A DNA stretch of 64,000 nt from Marinomonas algicola (GTDB lineage Bacteria; Pseudomonadota; Gammaproteobacteria; Pseudomonadales; Marinomonadaceae): positions 2,108,001 to 2,172,000 of the forward strand of contig NZ_CP061941.1 in the NCBI RefSeq assembly GCF_014805825.1, written 5' to 3'. Position numbers and translations under genes: made by a program. Numbering within the stretch: the first letter of the stretch is position 1; every line of letters begins with the position of its first letter. Positions 53,669 through 63,780 of this stretch are shown here, piece after piece. The notes under the pieces were generated by a model. It was not told where the DNA came from and ran no database searches. It saw only the letters and a list, made by a program, of their open reading frames with translations.

Positions 53669-54729
53669 AGTACGGCCTATTTTTTCTGCTTACTTGTTTT
53701 AATGGATTGTCTAGCTCTTGTTCTTTTGCGGTTGATGACGTGCCCTTTTTTGGTAATGACAATGCGCCTAAGAGTTTAACTCTATATTCAACAGTAGGTG
53801 TTGAAACTCTGTCACCTTTAATTGAGCATTTTCTTGCAATACACCCTGATATTAAAATCAAGTACGATCAAATGAGTACATTAGATTTATACAATAGAGT
53901 TATCAATGAAAAACCGAAGCCAAACGCTGGACTTGTCATTAGTAGTGCTATGGATTTACAACTGAAATTAGTCAATGATGGCTTTGCTCAAAGTTACCAA
54001 TCGATTATGACAGATGCTTTGCCTACAATAGCATCATGGCGCAATCAGATTTTTGCTTTGTCAATGGAACCTATTGTAATGGTCGCAAATCGAGGCTTAT
54101 TTCCAAACTCTGAGTTTCCTCATAATAGACAAGAGTTACTACAAACCATTCGAAAATACAGTAATGATATTAAAGGGCGTATAGGGACGTATGATATTCA
54201 ACGCAGTGGTGTTGGTTATTTGCTCGCGAGCCAGGACTCTAGGCAAGCGGACATTACTTGGGGGCGTTTGTTAGAAGCCTTTGGCAGCCATCATGTAAAA
54301 ACCTATTGCTGCTCAAGAGACATAATTGATGATATTGAAAGTGGTCAGATTGTATTGGGTTATAATTTATTGGGTTCATATGCGCATAAAAGAGTATTAG
54401 AAAACCCCTGGTTGATTATGATTATCCCGACAGATTACACCTTGATGTTAATGCAGGTTGCTTTGATTCCTAAAAACTCACCTCAAGCACGAATGGGAGG
54501 ACTGTTTTTAGATTTCTTACTTTCGGATATAGGACAAAATATTATGCAATCAGAAAATTTATTATATCCGATAAATTGGAATATCACCCAAAATGGTCAA
54601 ATATTAAATCCATCACACCCAACAAGAATGATAGAGTTGAATCAGCAGCTCTTATTGGGTCGAGATTATGCTAAACAGAAGCGCTTTGTAGAAGAGTGGG
54701 AATATGCTTTAGAGCTTAATACTAAATAG
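53665..54729 (+). CDS. Periplasmic binding protein (Fe3+-type fold) coupled to the TctDE kinase
   Basis: A 354-residue extracellular solute-binding protein with a signal peptide (cleaved near SCSFAVDD) and the family-typical LTLYSTVGVETLSPLIEHFLAIHPDIKIKYDQ and later GVGYLLASQ. The fold is like AfuA/FutA proteins, but no ABC permease is adjacent. Its start overlaps the kinase stop (ATGA), so it is made with the kinase and may act as its periplasmic co-sensor. No terminator was found; palindromic repeats follow. Confidence 0.85.
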   Translation: MKYGLFFLLTCFNGLSSSCSFAVDDVPFFGNDNAPKSLTLYSTVGVETLSPLIEHFLAIHPDIKIKYDQMSTLDLYNRVINEKPKPNAGLVISSAMDLQLKLVNDGFAQSYQSIMTDALPTIASWRNQIFALSMEPIVMVANRGLFPNSEFPHNRQELLQTIRKYSNDIKGRIGTYDIQRSGVGYLLASQDSRQADITWGRLLEAFGSHHVKTYCCSRDIIDDIESGQIVLGYNLLGSYAHKRVLENPWLIMIIPTDYTLMLMQVALIPKNSPQARMGGLFLDFLLSDIGQNIMQSENLLYPINWNITQNGQILNPSHPTRMIELNQQLLLGRDYAKQKRFVEEWEYALELNTK

Positions 54730-54764
54730 GTTGATATTGTTGGGCTAAATTAAGCGAAAAGTAG

Positions 54765-54952
54765 GTTGTGCTTTAGCGCAACAAGGATCAGTAATATCAA
54801 GGTGTTTTCGGGTTAAATCAAACGAAAAGGTTGTGCTTTAGCGCAACAATGATCAGCAATATCAATGTCTTGTCGGCCTGAAGGCCGACCTACAGAACGC
54901 AACAATTATTAATAATATCAACGTCTTGTCGGGCTAGAGCCCGACAAGACGT
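54765..54952. repeat. Cluster of ~64-bp repeats with REP-like palindromes
   Basis: A unit containing GCGCAACAAnGATCAGtAATATCA recurs at about 54765 and 54829, and in a diverged form near 54893, about 64 bases apart. REP palindromes (CTTGTCGGCCTGAAGGCCGAC) lie at 54869-54897, and a perfect 15-bp-arm inverted repeat (ACGTCTTGTCGGGCT) at 54921-54952. The last one sits six bases after the stop of the giant gene and may end its transcript. Confidence 0.8.
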
Positions 54953-54958
54953 TGTGGT

Positions 54959-57900
54959 TTAAATCATCAGACCGTCGCCCACCACTTCCTCTTGATAGCT
55001 TGGCATCCCTGTTAAGAGCACAAAACCGTCTTCTCTCGATAGATTTGTATCCAGCCTTGACGTCCAGTAATCCACTTCAGTTTCGCTCAGCGGTGTCTCG
55101 ATCACCGCGTTGGATACTTGCTCCACAAAGCTTCTATTATCCAATGCCCCCCATTTGGCTTGATATTGCTCTGATGCCATCAGCGCTTGAGCTTGACCAA
55201 ACAGAGTGAGGCCACTTTCTTGATACTGACTTAATTCCTCTAAAGTAACGCTTTCTCCAGTCACCAGTTGTTTCAGGGCGGCAAGGTATTTCAGTGTGTA
55301 GGCGGATAAGTTTGTGGCGGCGAAGTTCTCAGTGGTGTCCGAGAAGGTAACCACTTCAACGCTGTTCAGGGTATCCGTTTCCACATAGGCTTTATCTGTA
55401 TACACCAAGGTGATTTTGCCGTCAGAGGTTAAGAGAGTTTGGTAATCGGTGGAGGCTCTAAATTGCTGCGCTGTATCGATGCCGGTGCCACCGTTAAGGA
55501 TGTCGCTGCCATGACCGCCAATCAGCGTATCGTTACCGTCACCGCCGTTGAGTATGTCTTCACCCGCGTCTGGCATTAAACCGCTTTCGGCTACATCCAG
55601 GGTCTGAGCCAATTGCAAATTACCACTGTTGTCAGCCATCAAGGCCGTTGACTTGCTGTTATCGACTAATTGCACTAACCAGGATTCAAGTGTTGTGCCG
55701 CTATTCATCTGGCTGACCGCACTGTTGATGTCTTGCTGGGTGACGTTATTGGCTCCCCACATGGCCTTCAGCAGGCCGCTGACTTGCGTTTGCACGTCGG
55801 TTTGATCGGTAAAACCTGACTTAGCTTGCCAAAAATCCAGTGCCAGAGCCGCTAATTGATCCACATTGTGTTGGCCCGATGCAAAATCATTTAACTCGGC
55901 AAGGGTCGGTCGCGCCCCAACCACGGCGGTATATAAAACGGCAATGGTTTTTAAACGCGCGACATCAGAGGCCAAGAAAGCATAGTCTTGGTTACCTTGA
56001 AGCACAAAGCCAGCTTGATCAAAGTTTGCGACGTTTGCTTGAGAGGTATCAACCGCAAGCGCTTCGCCTTCGATGATGTACACAGGTCGAGTATACCAAT
56101 CGCCGGTGAATGACGCCGATACCGCGCCTAAATCAGAGAAGTCAGCATCATCAGGTGTGTAGGTGGTTTGCATTTTGCCATCGGCTGTTAGGCTAAAGGT
56201 GAATTCTCCTTTGCTTTGTTGGCCGCCTTGAAGTACGTCGTCACCGGTGCCGCCATTTAAGGTGTCGTTACCCGTGCCACCAACGACGGTATCGTTGCCC
56301 GCGTCCCCGAATAAGACATCGTCACCGCCTTTGGAGCCGATAAGATCATTGCCATCACCAGCGTGCAGTTCATCGTCTTCCGCACCGAGGATAATATCTT
56401 GGTTACCCGCGCCTGCGAAGACCACGTTTTTACCCGCACCACCGCGGACTTGAATACCGCTGCCCACGATAACAGCAAACTCTATGTCGCTGAGATCCAA
56501 TACGGTGCCAGGCGACAGCTGACGGGCATCAATGACGAGCGCTTCTTCTTGTGTGGTATCTGAAGTACCTGATACCTTAATGGTTGTGCCACTGGAGCTT
56601 TGGTTTTGATCTAGTTCCAGTACCACTTCATTCACCCAAAGTTGGTTGCCTGCATCAGACGCTTCATTTAAAAAGGTTTGACCTTTTGCGAGTGCTTCGT
56701 CCTTGTCCGACCCTGCGGTTGAGAACTTATTGATTAGACTGACGAGATCGGTTTCTGCATTTTTGGTTTTGGCGGTATTGTTGGCTCTCGCTTTGATACC
56801 AACGCCTGTTGGTAAACTGACGGTGGTTACGACCACGTTACCTGCGTCATCAGAGAAATGCAGAGGCACATCGGCTGATTCTGACACTGGGTTTGTGTCT
56901 GAACGGTCTGCTGTCGTTGGGAAAACGGATATGACGTCAATTGTCTCCCCATTTTGATCTTCTTCTGTGGAAGAGCTAACAAATGCACCGTCAATCACAG
57001 TAGCGTTTGCTGGAGGTTGAGGCACCGTTGGTGTCGTTGGTGTTTCTGGTACAGGCGTTACGCCAAACGAAAAGGTATTCGGCGTTGTATCTATTGTATT
57101 CGCTTGACCGGAGTCATCAATCACACTAAAGGTGAAAGCATCATTACCAAACGCGGTAGGCGCATACACTAAATTGCCTAAATCGGCGAGATTTACTGTT
57201 TGTCCGTCGGTTACGGTGACGCCTGACAGTGTTAGTAGACCGTTGTCTAGCGACTGCACATCAATGCGTACGCCAGATAATCCGTCGTTTTCCACATCGG
57301 TTAGGGTAAAGTCAGAGGCGGCAAAGGTATGCGCTTGTAAGCCACTAATGGAAACGGACTTATCAGCCCCTTCGGGCGCATCATTCACGGCGGTAACATC
57401 AATGTTAATGGTTTGGGCCGTTATGGCGGTGTCATTGCTGTCTTTGGCATTCACCGTAAGAGTGGCTTGATCTTGCCCATTTACATTGGACGCGCCTGTG
57501 TATTGGATATGATTGGCGGTATCCAGATAGGTATTAATGTCCGCAGCCGACCCAGACAAGGTGATTTGAGTGCTACTGACTAAGGCCTCAGTAACGCCAC
57601 GGCCGACACTCGCTCCATCAGCGGGTGCAGAGAAAGTGCCTGCGTCAATGTCTAAGGTGACCGTAATGGTTTCGCCATCCAGCTCAGCAAAGGTCAGCGC
57701 CGACAAATCCACATTGCTTACCGTGTCTTCTGTCACCGTAATGTCCGTCGGTGCATTTGATAAAGTTGGCGCGTCATCAACCGCCGTCACCTCAATCGTT
57801 CTCGTGTCACTTGATGTGCCTGAGCTGTTATCTGTTGCCGTGATAGTGACGGTGCGGTTGGCCGTTCCCGGGTTATCGGAAGTGTTGGAATAACGCAAAG

Positions 57901-60900
57901 ACTGCAACACTTCTTGTACACCCTCATTAGTTGCATTCTCGTTAAACGTAATGGTTAACGGTGTTGTACCGTTGCTCATACTAACACCACCTTTAGACGC
58001 ACCGAAAAAACCGATCTTGCTGTCATTAGCGTAAATAGTATTAGAGTTAGTGGTTATTGTAATGGCATCACCATCGGTATCTGACATGCTCAGTAGGTCC
58101 GCGGCTTCCGCATTTCCAGTAATTTGGGCGACTAAGGTGCCTTCGTTCCAGTTACTTTCAATGTCACTTAATGTCGCTGCCGAGTCGATTTGTACAGCCG
58201 AAGCATTTTCGGTATAGGGTAAATTCGTATCGGCTACCGAAAGATCAGGAGCGTCATTCACGCCATTGATGTCGATGTTGATGGTTTGGGCTGTCATGGC
58301 GGTGTCATTACTGTCTTTGGCATTTACCGTCAGAATGGCTTGATCTTGCCCACTTACATTGGCCGCGCTTGTGTATTGAATACGATTGGAGATATCCAAA
58401 TAGGTATTGATGTCAGAAGCTGAGCCTTCTAGGGTAATTTGAGTGGGGCTGACTAAGACCTCAGTCACACCGCTGCCGACACTCGCTCCATCAGTGGGTG
58501 CGGAGAAAGTGCCTGAGTCAATGTCTAAAGTGACCGTAATGGTTTCGTCTTCTAGTTCTGAAAATGTCAACGCTGACAACTCAAGGCCAACAGTAACGTC
58601 TTCTGTAGCAGGAAGATCGGTTGGCGTATTGATAAGTGTAGGCGCATCGTCTACGGCCGACACCTCAATCGTTCTCGTGTCACTTGATGTACCTGAGTTG
58701 TTATCTGTTGTCGTGATAGTGACGGTGCGGTTCGTTGTCCCTGGGTTATCAGAGGTGTTGGAATAACGTAGAGATTGCAACACCTCTTGTACAGAATCAT
58801 TGGTGGCGTCGTAATCAAATGTAATGGTTAATGCCGTCCCGTTGGTCACAGTACCGCCAGCCGCGCTGAGGTCGCCAATGTCGATGACGCCGGATCCGCT
58901 ATTCGCAAAAATGTCGGTGCCGCTGACCGTAATTTCAAGGGAGTCGCCATCGGTATCTGAGATGCTGAGTACGTCTGCGGTTTCGGCATTTCCAGTAATT
59001 TGGGCGACTAAGGTGCCTTCGTTCCAGTTACTTTCAATGTCGTTTAATGTCGCTGCCGAGTCGATTTGTACGGCCGAAGCATTTTCGGTATAGGGTAAAC
59101 TCGTATCGGCTACCAAAACATCAGGTGCGTCATTCACGCCACTGATGTCGATGTTAATGGTTTGGGCTGTCATGGCGGTGTCATTGCTGTCTTTGGCATT
59201 CACTGTCAAGGTGGCTTTATTGTTGCCACTTACATTGGACGCGCCTGTGTATTGGATATGATTCGCGGTATCCAGATAGGTATTAATGTCCGCAGCCGAA
59301 CCAGACAAGGTGATTTGAGTGCTACTGACTAAGACCTCAGTAACCCCGCTGCCGACACTCGCTCCATCAGCGGGTGCAGAGAAAGTGCCTGCGTCAATGT
59401 CTAAGGTGACGGTAATGGATTCATCTTCCAGCTCAGCAAAGGTCAACGCCGACAAATCAACACTGCTTACCGTGTCTTCGGTGACAGTGACGTCATCAGG
59501 GGTATTATTCAAGGTTGGTGCATCATCCACAGCGATGACTTCAATAATACGAGAATCGTTATTTGTGCCACCGTCTTGATCCGTCACACTAATGGAAACG
59601 GTTCTATCTGATGTGTCTGGGTTTTCGGAAATAGTGCCATAAATAATGGACTGGAGTACCTCTTGAACGTTGTCATTGGTAGCCAGTTCGTTGAAAGTAA
59701 TAGTCAGCGCTGAGTCGTCAAAAACAGCGCCATCAGATGCTTTAGATGCGTCTGACTTAGACGTAGATTCACTGATGGTACCGATCTCAAATGTACCAGA
59801 GCCTGTATCTGCTAAAACGCTTGATTTATCTAGTGTAATATAAATGTCATCTTCGTCTCGATCAAATATGACGAGGAAATCGGACTCGTTAGCGTTAGCG
59901 GTAATTTGAGCGACTAAAGTGCCTTTATTCCACGTTCCCTCTATATCAGACAGGGTAGCGGAAGGGCCTATATTAACGGCATTTGCCTCAAAATCCCCTT
60001 CGGTATAGGTTAGTTTACTGTCTTCAATCGATATTTCTGGTGCGTCATTCACGCCATTGATGTCGATGTTAATGGTTTTGGCTGTCATGGCGGTGTCATT
60101 GCTGTCTTTGGCATTCACTGTCAAGGTGGCTTTATTGTTGCCACTTACATTGGACGCGCCTGTGTATTGGATATGATTCGCGGTATCCAGATAGGTATTA
60201 ATGTCCGCAGCCGACCCAGACAAGGTGATTTGAGTGCTACTGACTAAGGCCTCAGTAACGCCACTGCCGAAATTCGCTCCATCAGCGGGTGCAGAGAAAG
60301 CGCCTGCGTCAATGTCTAAGGTGACGGTAATGGATTCATCTTCCAGCTCAGCAAAGGTCAACGCCGACAAATCAACACTGCTTACCGTGTCTTCGGTGAC
60401 AGTGACGTAATCAGGGGTATTATTCAAGGTTGGTGCATCGTCAACCGCCGCGACAGTAACCGTTGAAGCAATATCAAGTGTCACGGTATCCTCACCGCTG
60501 TTGGCTCTGCCGCCGTTGTCAGTAGCACTTACAATGCTCGCCGTCCGAGCACCTGAGGTCGGGTTCTCGTTTACATTACGGTAGGTTATTGTATTAATTA
60601 AGGAATTGGTTTCGGCCGGTGTCAGGCTCGCTCCAGTGATGGTTACCGTCGCTGTGCCATTATTTACGGAAACACTGTAATTGGCGGTGCCAATGGCGCC
60701 TGTATTGGTATCATTAAGTGCAATATCGACACCAAATACCGTCAGTATTTCATCCGAGCCTGTAGGCGTGCCGTCTGCTACATTAGAAACCGTAAATGTC
60801 GCGCCAGAAAAGGTTTGACTCGCTTCAATTGTTGAAGCATTTGCTCCTGAAAACAAGGTTACCGCTGAACCATCTTCGGTAAAGGTTGGGTCGCTGCCTG

Positions 60901-62326
60901 TTGCGGTTAGGGTTGGGGCTGTGTTGGCAGGTGCTATAGTCGTTACATCCAGCTTAGTGACTGTCGCTTGAGTGTTGGGTGTGCTTTCATCATCTTCCGC
61001 AACAACGTAGACATCGTAAGATGTGTTTGCCGTTAGCCCGACAACATTGAAAATATTAGAGAAGTCACCAGTCGACACCAGTGCATTGCCGGATTGAACC
61101 ATAGTGACACCACCACGGCCTGCTTCAACAGTACCGTAGTCTATGCCTGCCTTTACCTCATCGACCGTCGGGGCTTGTGCGCCATCAGCAACGACAACGT
61201 AATAAATCTTACCGCCTTCATCAATGTCGGTTGTTAAATCAAACGTGGTCGTTGCGATGTTACTGGTTGATGGGCTGGTATCAAAGACTGGAGCCGTTGT
61301 ATCGGGAGCTATTGTAAACTTGATATTATCGATCCCAAGGTACCAATCATCAGAGCCTTCGTAAGATACAGTAAGTGAGGTAACTTCAGACCAATCACTT
61401 GGATTAAGCCTGGCGATTTCACCGCTAAAACTGCTGCTATTGTCGGCTAAGTTCACTGGCGTACCACTATCCGGCGTAATCACGTAATTTTCGCCAGCAT
61501 TAATGTCGTCAAATTCAGCAATATCAAATTCTGTTATATTCAAAGTTTCGGAGAAAACAAGAGTATACGTTTCAGAACTGGGGAGAACATTAGGATCCAG
61601 AAAACCATAAGTGGTACCAACTAAATTTTCGCCATCCGACCGAGTGGCTGTGCTCGTAAACGAGGTGATGCCGTCAGTATCAGGATAGACTATAGTTGGA
61701 GTGTTTGAGCTATTGTGAATAGCAAAGCCAATAATATCTGGATCACTATCGCCGAGGAAGCCCGTAAACCCACTTAACAAGTCTTTTGATAAGCTAGTAG
61801 CCTCGATAGTACCAGACCGATTCTCCAATACCCAATCCCCACCCAGCACAGCCGAGCCAGTTAAGTCATCGGACGCCGCTACATCGGCCTGCGTTGCTTT
61901 GGCGAAAGCAGTAACAAAATCTTGTCCTTCGCCACTGGCGACGTCACAGCCGTAAAGCAGTATATCGCCGTCTTCAGTTAACGAGTCGCCTAGCTGAGCC
62001 AAATCGCTACTGCGGGACTCTATTGTGTTGGTATCTAAGTTCAAGCCCCCGAGATTCAGCGAGCCTTCACTACCATGGGAGATAAGATGAATGGCATCAA
62101 AATCAGTATGCGTTGCAGCCCACAATGCCATTTGAGCGAGGCCGTCTTGAGTTGAGTCTAGTAGAACGACTCCCACTCCAGCATTCACTCCATCGATAAG
62201 AGTTTGATAATCGCTGACATTATCTTCAATAAAGACCACTTCTTTTTTGTTCTTGTTTTGTGCTGGGTCTACTGCTTGAATTTTAGTCGGTGCTGTAACA
62301 AAAGAAGATTGAGAAGTGATGCGCAT
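54959..62326 (-). CDS. Giant DUF4347/cadherin-like/RTX secreted protein
   Basis: 2455 residues, probably exported by a type I system. DUF4347 at about 28-185 (DAIHLISHGSEGSLNLG, ILLYGCDVASGEGQDF); Fn3-like segment about 345-465; alternating repeats about 475-1650, with unit A (TEDTVSSVDLSALTFAELED) at about 626, 930, 1225 and 1514. Cadherin-like region to about 1720, RTX nonapeptides (GGDDVLFGDAGNDTVVGGTG) near 1956-2031, a DUF4214 domain, a second RTX block near 2253-2282, and a final DUF4214-like domain. It is acidic, with no Sec signal, and has a short hydrophobic C-terminal tail as in type I substrates. No TolC or ABC exporter is adjacent. Start ATG with GGAG upstream. Adhesin or matrix role inferred. 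Confidence 0.88.
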   Translation of the reverse strand: MRITSQSSFVTAPTKIQAVDPAQNKNKKEVVFIEDNVSDYQTLIDGVNAGVGVVLLDSTQDGLAQMALWAATHTDFDAIHLISHGSEGSLNLGGLNLDTNTIESRSSDLAQLGDSLTEDGDILLYGCDVASGEGQDFVTAFAKATQADVAASDDLTGSAVLGGDWVLENRSGTIEATSLSKDLLSGFTGFLGDSDPDIIGFAIHNSSNTPTIVYPDTDGITSFTSTATRSDGENLVGTTYGFLDPNVLPSSETYTLVFSETLNITEFDIAEFDDINAGENYVITPDSGTPVNLADNSSSFSGEIARLNPSDWSEVTSLTVSYEGSDDWYLGIDNIKFTIAPDTTAPVFDTSPSTSNIATTTFDLTTDIDEGGKIYYVVVADGAQAPTVDEVKAGIDYGTVEAGRGGVTMVQSGNALVSTGDFSNIFNVVGLTANTSYDVYVVAEDDESTPNTQATVTKLDVTTIAPANTAPTLTATGSDPTFTEDGSAVTLFSGANASTIEASQTFSGATFTVSNVADGTPTGSDEILTVFGVDIALNDTNTGAIGTANYSVSVNNGTATVTITGASLTPAETNSLINTITYRNVNENPTSGARTASIVSATDNGGRANSGEDTVTLDIASTVTVAAVDDAPTLNNTPDYVTVTEDTVSSVDLSALTFAELEDESITVTLDIDAGAFSAPADGANFGSGVTEALVSSTQITLSGSAADINTYLDTANHIQYTGASNVSGNNKATLTVNAKDSNDTAMTAKTINIDINGVNDAPEISIEDSKLTYTEGDFEANAVNIGPSATLSDIEGTWNKGTLVAQITANANESDFLVIFDRDEDDIYITLDKSSVLADTGSGTFEIGTISESTSKSDASKASDGAVFDDSALTITFNELATNDNVQEVLQSIIYGTISENPDTSDRTVSISVTDQDGGTNNDSRIIEVIAVDDAPTLNNTPDDVTVTEDTVSSVDLSALTFAELEDESITVTLDIDAGTFSAPADGASVGSGVTEVLVSSTQITLSGSAADINTYLDTANHIQYTGASNVSGNNKATLTVNAKDSNDTAMTAQTINIDISGVNDAPDVLVADTSLPYTENASAVQIDSAATLNDIESNWNEGTLVAQITGNAETADVLSISDTDGDSLEITVSGTDIFANSGSGVIDIGDLSAAGGTVTNGTALTITFDYDATNDSVQEVLQSLRYSNTSDNPGTTNRTVTITTTDNNSGTSSDTRTIEVSAVDDAPTLINTPTDLPATEDVTVGLELSALTFSELEDETITVTLDIDSGTFSAPTDGASVGSGVTEVLVSPTQITLEGSASDINTYLDISNRIQYTSAANVSGQDQAILTVNAKDSNDTAMTAQTINIDINGVNDAPDLSVADTNLPYTENASAVQIDSAATLSDIESNWNEGTLVAQITGNAEAADLLSMSDTDGDAITITTNSNTIYANDSKIGFFGASKGGVSMSNGTTPLTITFNENATNEGVQEVLQSLRYSNTSDNPGTANRTVTITATDNSSGTSSDTRTIEVTAVDDAPTLSNAPTDITVTEDTVSNVDLSALTFAELDGETITVTLDIDAGTFSAPADGASVGRGVTEALVSSTQITLSGSAADINTYLDTANHIQYTGASNVNGQDQATLTVNAKDSNDTAITAQTINIDVTAVNDAPEGADKSVSISGLQAHTFAASDFTLTDVENDGLSGVRIDVQSLDNGLLTLSGVTVTDGQTVNLADLGNLVYAPTAFGNDAFTFSVIDDSGQANTIDTTPNTFSFGVTPVPETPTTPTVPQPPANATVIDGAFVSSSTEEDQNGETIDVISVFPTTADRSDTNPVSESADVPLHFSDDAGNVVVTTVSLPTGVGIKARANNTAKTKNAETDLVSLINKFSTAGSDKDEALAKGQTFLNEASDAGNQLWVNEVVLELDQNQSSSGTTIKVSGTSDTTQEEALVIDARQLSPGTVLDLSDIEFAVIVGSGIQVRGGAGKNVVFAGAGNQDIILGAEDDELHAGDGNDLIGSKGGDDVLFGDAGNDTVVGGTGNDTLNGGTGDDVLQGGQQSKGEFTFSLTADGKMQTTYTPDDADFSDLGAVSASFTGDWYTRPVYIIEGEALAVDTSQANVANFDQAGFVLQGNQDYAFLASDVARLKTIAVLYTAVVGARPTLAELNDFASGQHNVDQLAALALDFWQAKSGFTDQTDVQTQVSGLLKAMWGANNVTQQDINSAVSQMNSGTTLESWLVQLVDNSKSTALMADNSGNLQLAQTLDVAESGLMPDAGEDILNGGDGNDTLIGGHGSDILNGGTGIDTAQQFRASTDYQTLLTSDGKITLVYTDKAYVETDTLNSVEVVTFSDTTENFAATNLSAYTLKYLAALKQLVTGESVTLEELSQYQESGLTLFGQAQALMASEQYQAKWGALDNRSFVEQVSNAVIETPLSETEVDYWTSRLDTNLSREDGFVLLTGMPSYQEEVVGDGLMI
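57378..60447 (-). repeat. Tandem coding repeats of about 875-915 bp in the giant gene
   Basis: Four copies of unit A (about 135 codons) start near 60447, 59535, 58650 and 57785, each followed by a different, weaker unit B (LPYTENASAVQIDSAATL). Copies are nearly identical at DNA level over long stretches, a sign of recent duplication or gene conversion. Copy number may differ between strains and the region is prone to assembly error. Confidence 0.85.
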
Positions 62327-62837
62327 ATGGGCTCCATGGTTTATAAGTATAAATAGTTAAAAAATTATCCCTTCATCACTGTTGGGGCTTGATTATCTAG
62401 AGTTGAGTATACTGAAATAGTTCATGTAATTAACCACTTTAATAGATTGCGCTAGACTAAAAACCAAGATGTAAATCAATACCTCTTTCAGTTGCCACGA
62501 TTATCTAGCTTGAAGAATTCATGTCAGCCTAAATCATATAAGTTAGTCAGTGATGACGATTTGTTGTCCACTAGAATAGATCATCCTAGAAAAAATGATG
62601 TCTAGTTGTACTTTATTTTAGAGATGAAAACATCATAAATTGTTATCGAGACACACAAAACGTACATAGGGATAAACATGTCAGACTTGAGATCGACAAT
62701 TTCGATGATAATTACCTCGACTGTAAAAATAAATTCCGACTTACACAATAAAGTTAGGTTACGCTTTTTTCAATATTGATCAGATTTTTTAAACTCATTC
62801 CTATCTAATAAATAAACTCTTGACAAGGAACGCCATA
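62327..62837. other. AT-rich intergenic region upstream of the giant gene
   Basis: 511 bases without a supported gene on either strand. It should contain the leftward promoter of the giant gene and the end of the rightmost binding-protein gene. I saw no clear terminator, operator or RNA. Confidence 0.5.
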
Positions 62838-63569
62838 CTAATTGGTAAATGAAGACAGAATTTCTTTATATCTCCCAGACGCTTTTAGCCTTCGTATTCC
62901 ACGATCAAACGCGTCGGCAAGCTCTTGTCCGTCCTGAGTCTGTTTGGAGAATAATACATGCATACCACCCTCTTTTATCACTTTAGGATGCGTTGTAAAA
63001 AGGGTTGCTTCTTCAGGCGAAAACAGTGATTTGATAACTTCGTAGCCAACCAGAGACCCAGATGGATAAGCGTCAATTCTTCCTGCCATCAGCATTTTAA
63101 AGTTAAAACGCTCGTCAGTTGTTACAAAGACGTTTACACCATTTTCTTCGAGCAATGTAGTATCATAATAGCCTACCGTGCCTCCGACTTGGTAGGCCTT
63201 TAAGTCATCATATGTTTCCCACTGAAAATCTGTACTTTTCAAGTGAAAAAAAACTTGCTTCTCTCGAAATAGCGCCTCTTTAGAAAGGATAAATTGTTTT
63301 TCTCTTTGTTGCGTTTTATACCAAGGGAAAGTTCCGTCAACATTACCGAGATTAACGCTTGAGAACCCCCTTTTCCAAGGGTGGTATTCAAAGCGTACAG
63401 AGTATCCTTGATTATGAAATGATTCTTCTACAAGGACTTCAGCAAGGTACTCCTTTGTGTGATCCTCAGAAGTATAGGGCGGCCACTCCCCTATGTAAAA
63501 AGTAACTGTATTTTTTGCCATTAACGCTGACGGAATAAAAAACATCCATAAAAAAATCAAAGACTTCAT
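62838..63569 (-). CDS. Periplasmic amino-acid-type solute-binding protein
   Basis: 243 residues, family SBP_bac_3. Signal peptide MKSLIFLWMFFIPSALMA; mature start KNTVTFYIGEWPPYTSED; ligand-site Arg/Asp regions later (VDGTFPWYKT, VGGTVGYYD, LMAGRIDAYPSG). No permease genes are seen, so it may serve a distant ABC system or act as a sensor. A LysR regulator starts divergently at 63781. Confidence 0.8.
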   Translation of the reverse strand: MKSLIFLWMFFIPSALMAKNTVTFYIGEWPPYTSEDHTKEYLAEVLVEESFHNQGYSVRFEYHPWKRGFSSVNLGNVDGTFPWYKTQQREKQFILSKEALFREKQVFFHLKSTDFQWETYDDLKAYQVGGTVGYYDTTLLEENGVNVFVTTDERFNFKMLMAGRIDAYPSGSLVGYEVIKSLFSPEEATLFTTHPKVIKEGGMHVLFSKQTQDGQELADAFDRGIRRLKASGRYKEILSSFTN

Positions 63570-63780
63570 AAAACATTACTCCTGTTATTCATTCCATATT
63601 GGTAATCTGATGAATATTGGATAACCCCATGATTTTCACCATTCATTGCTTAAGATTAGTACGAAACGGGTAATTTAAAAAGCGCCATTTATTTACAGAG
63701 AAAGCTAAGTTAGGAATCTACATCATTGAAATTTGTTATACTGAAGGTTCAAATAATAGTGAATATCACAAAGGAACACG

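Noticed and set aside
57132..59579. Several plus-strand frames of 85-112 codons in the giant gene
   Set aside because: They repeat with the coding repeats on the other strand and show no start signals; they are antisense shadows.
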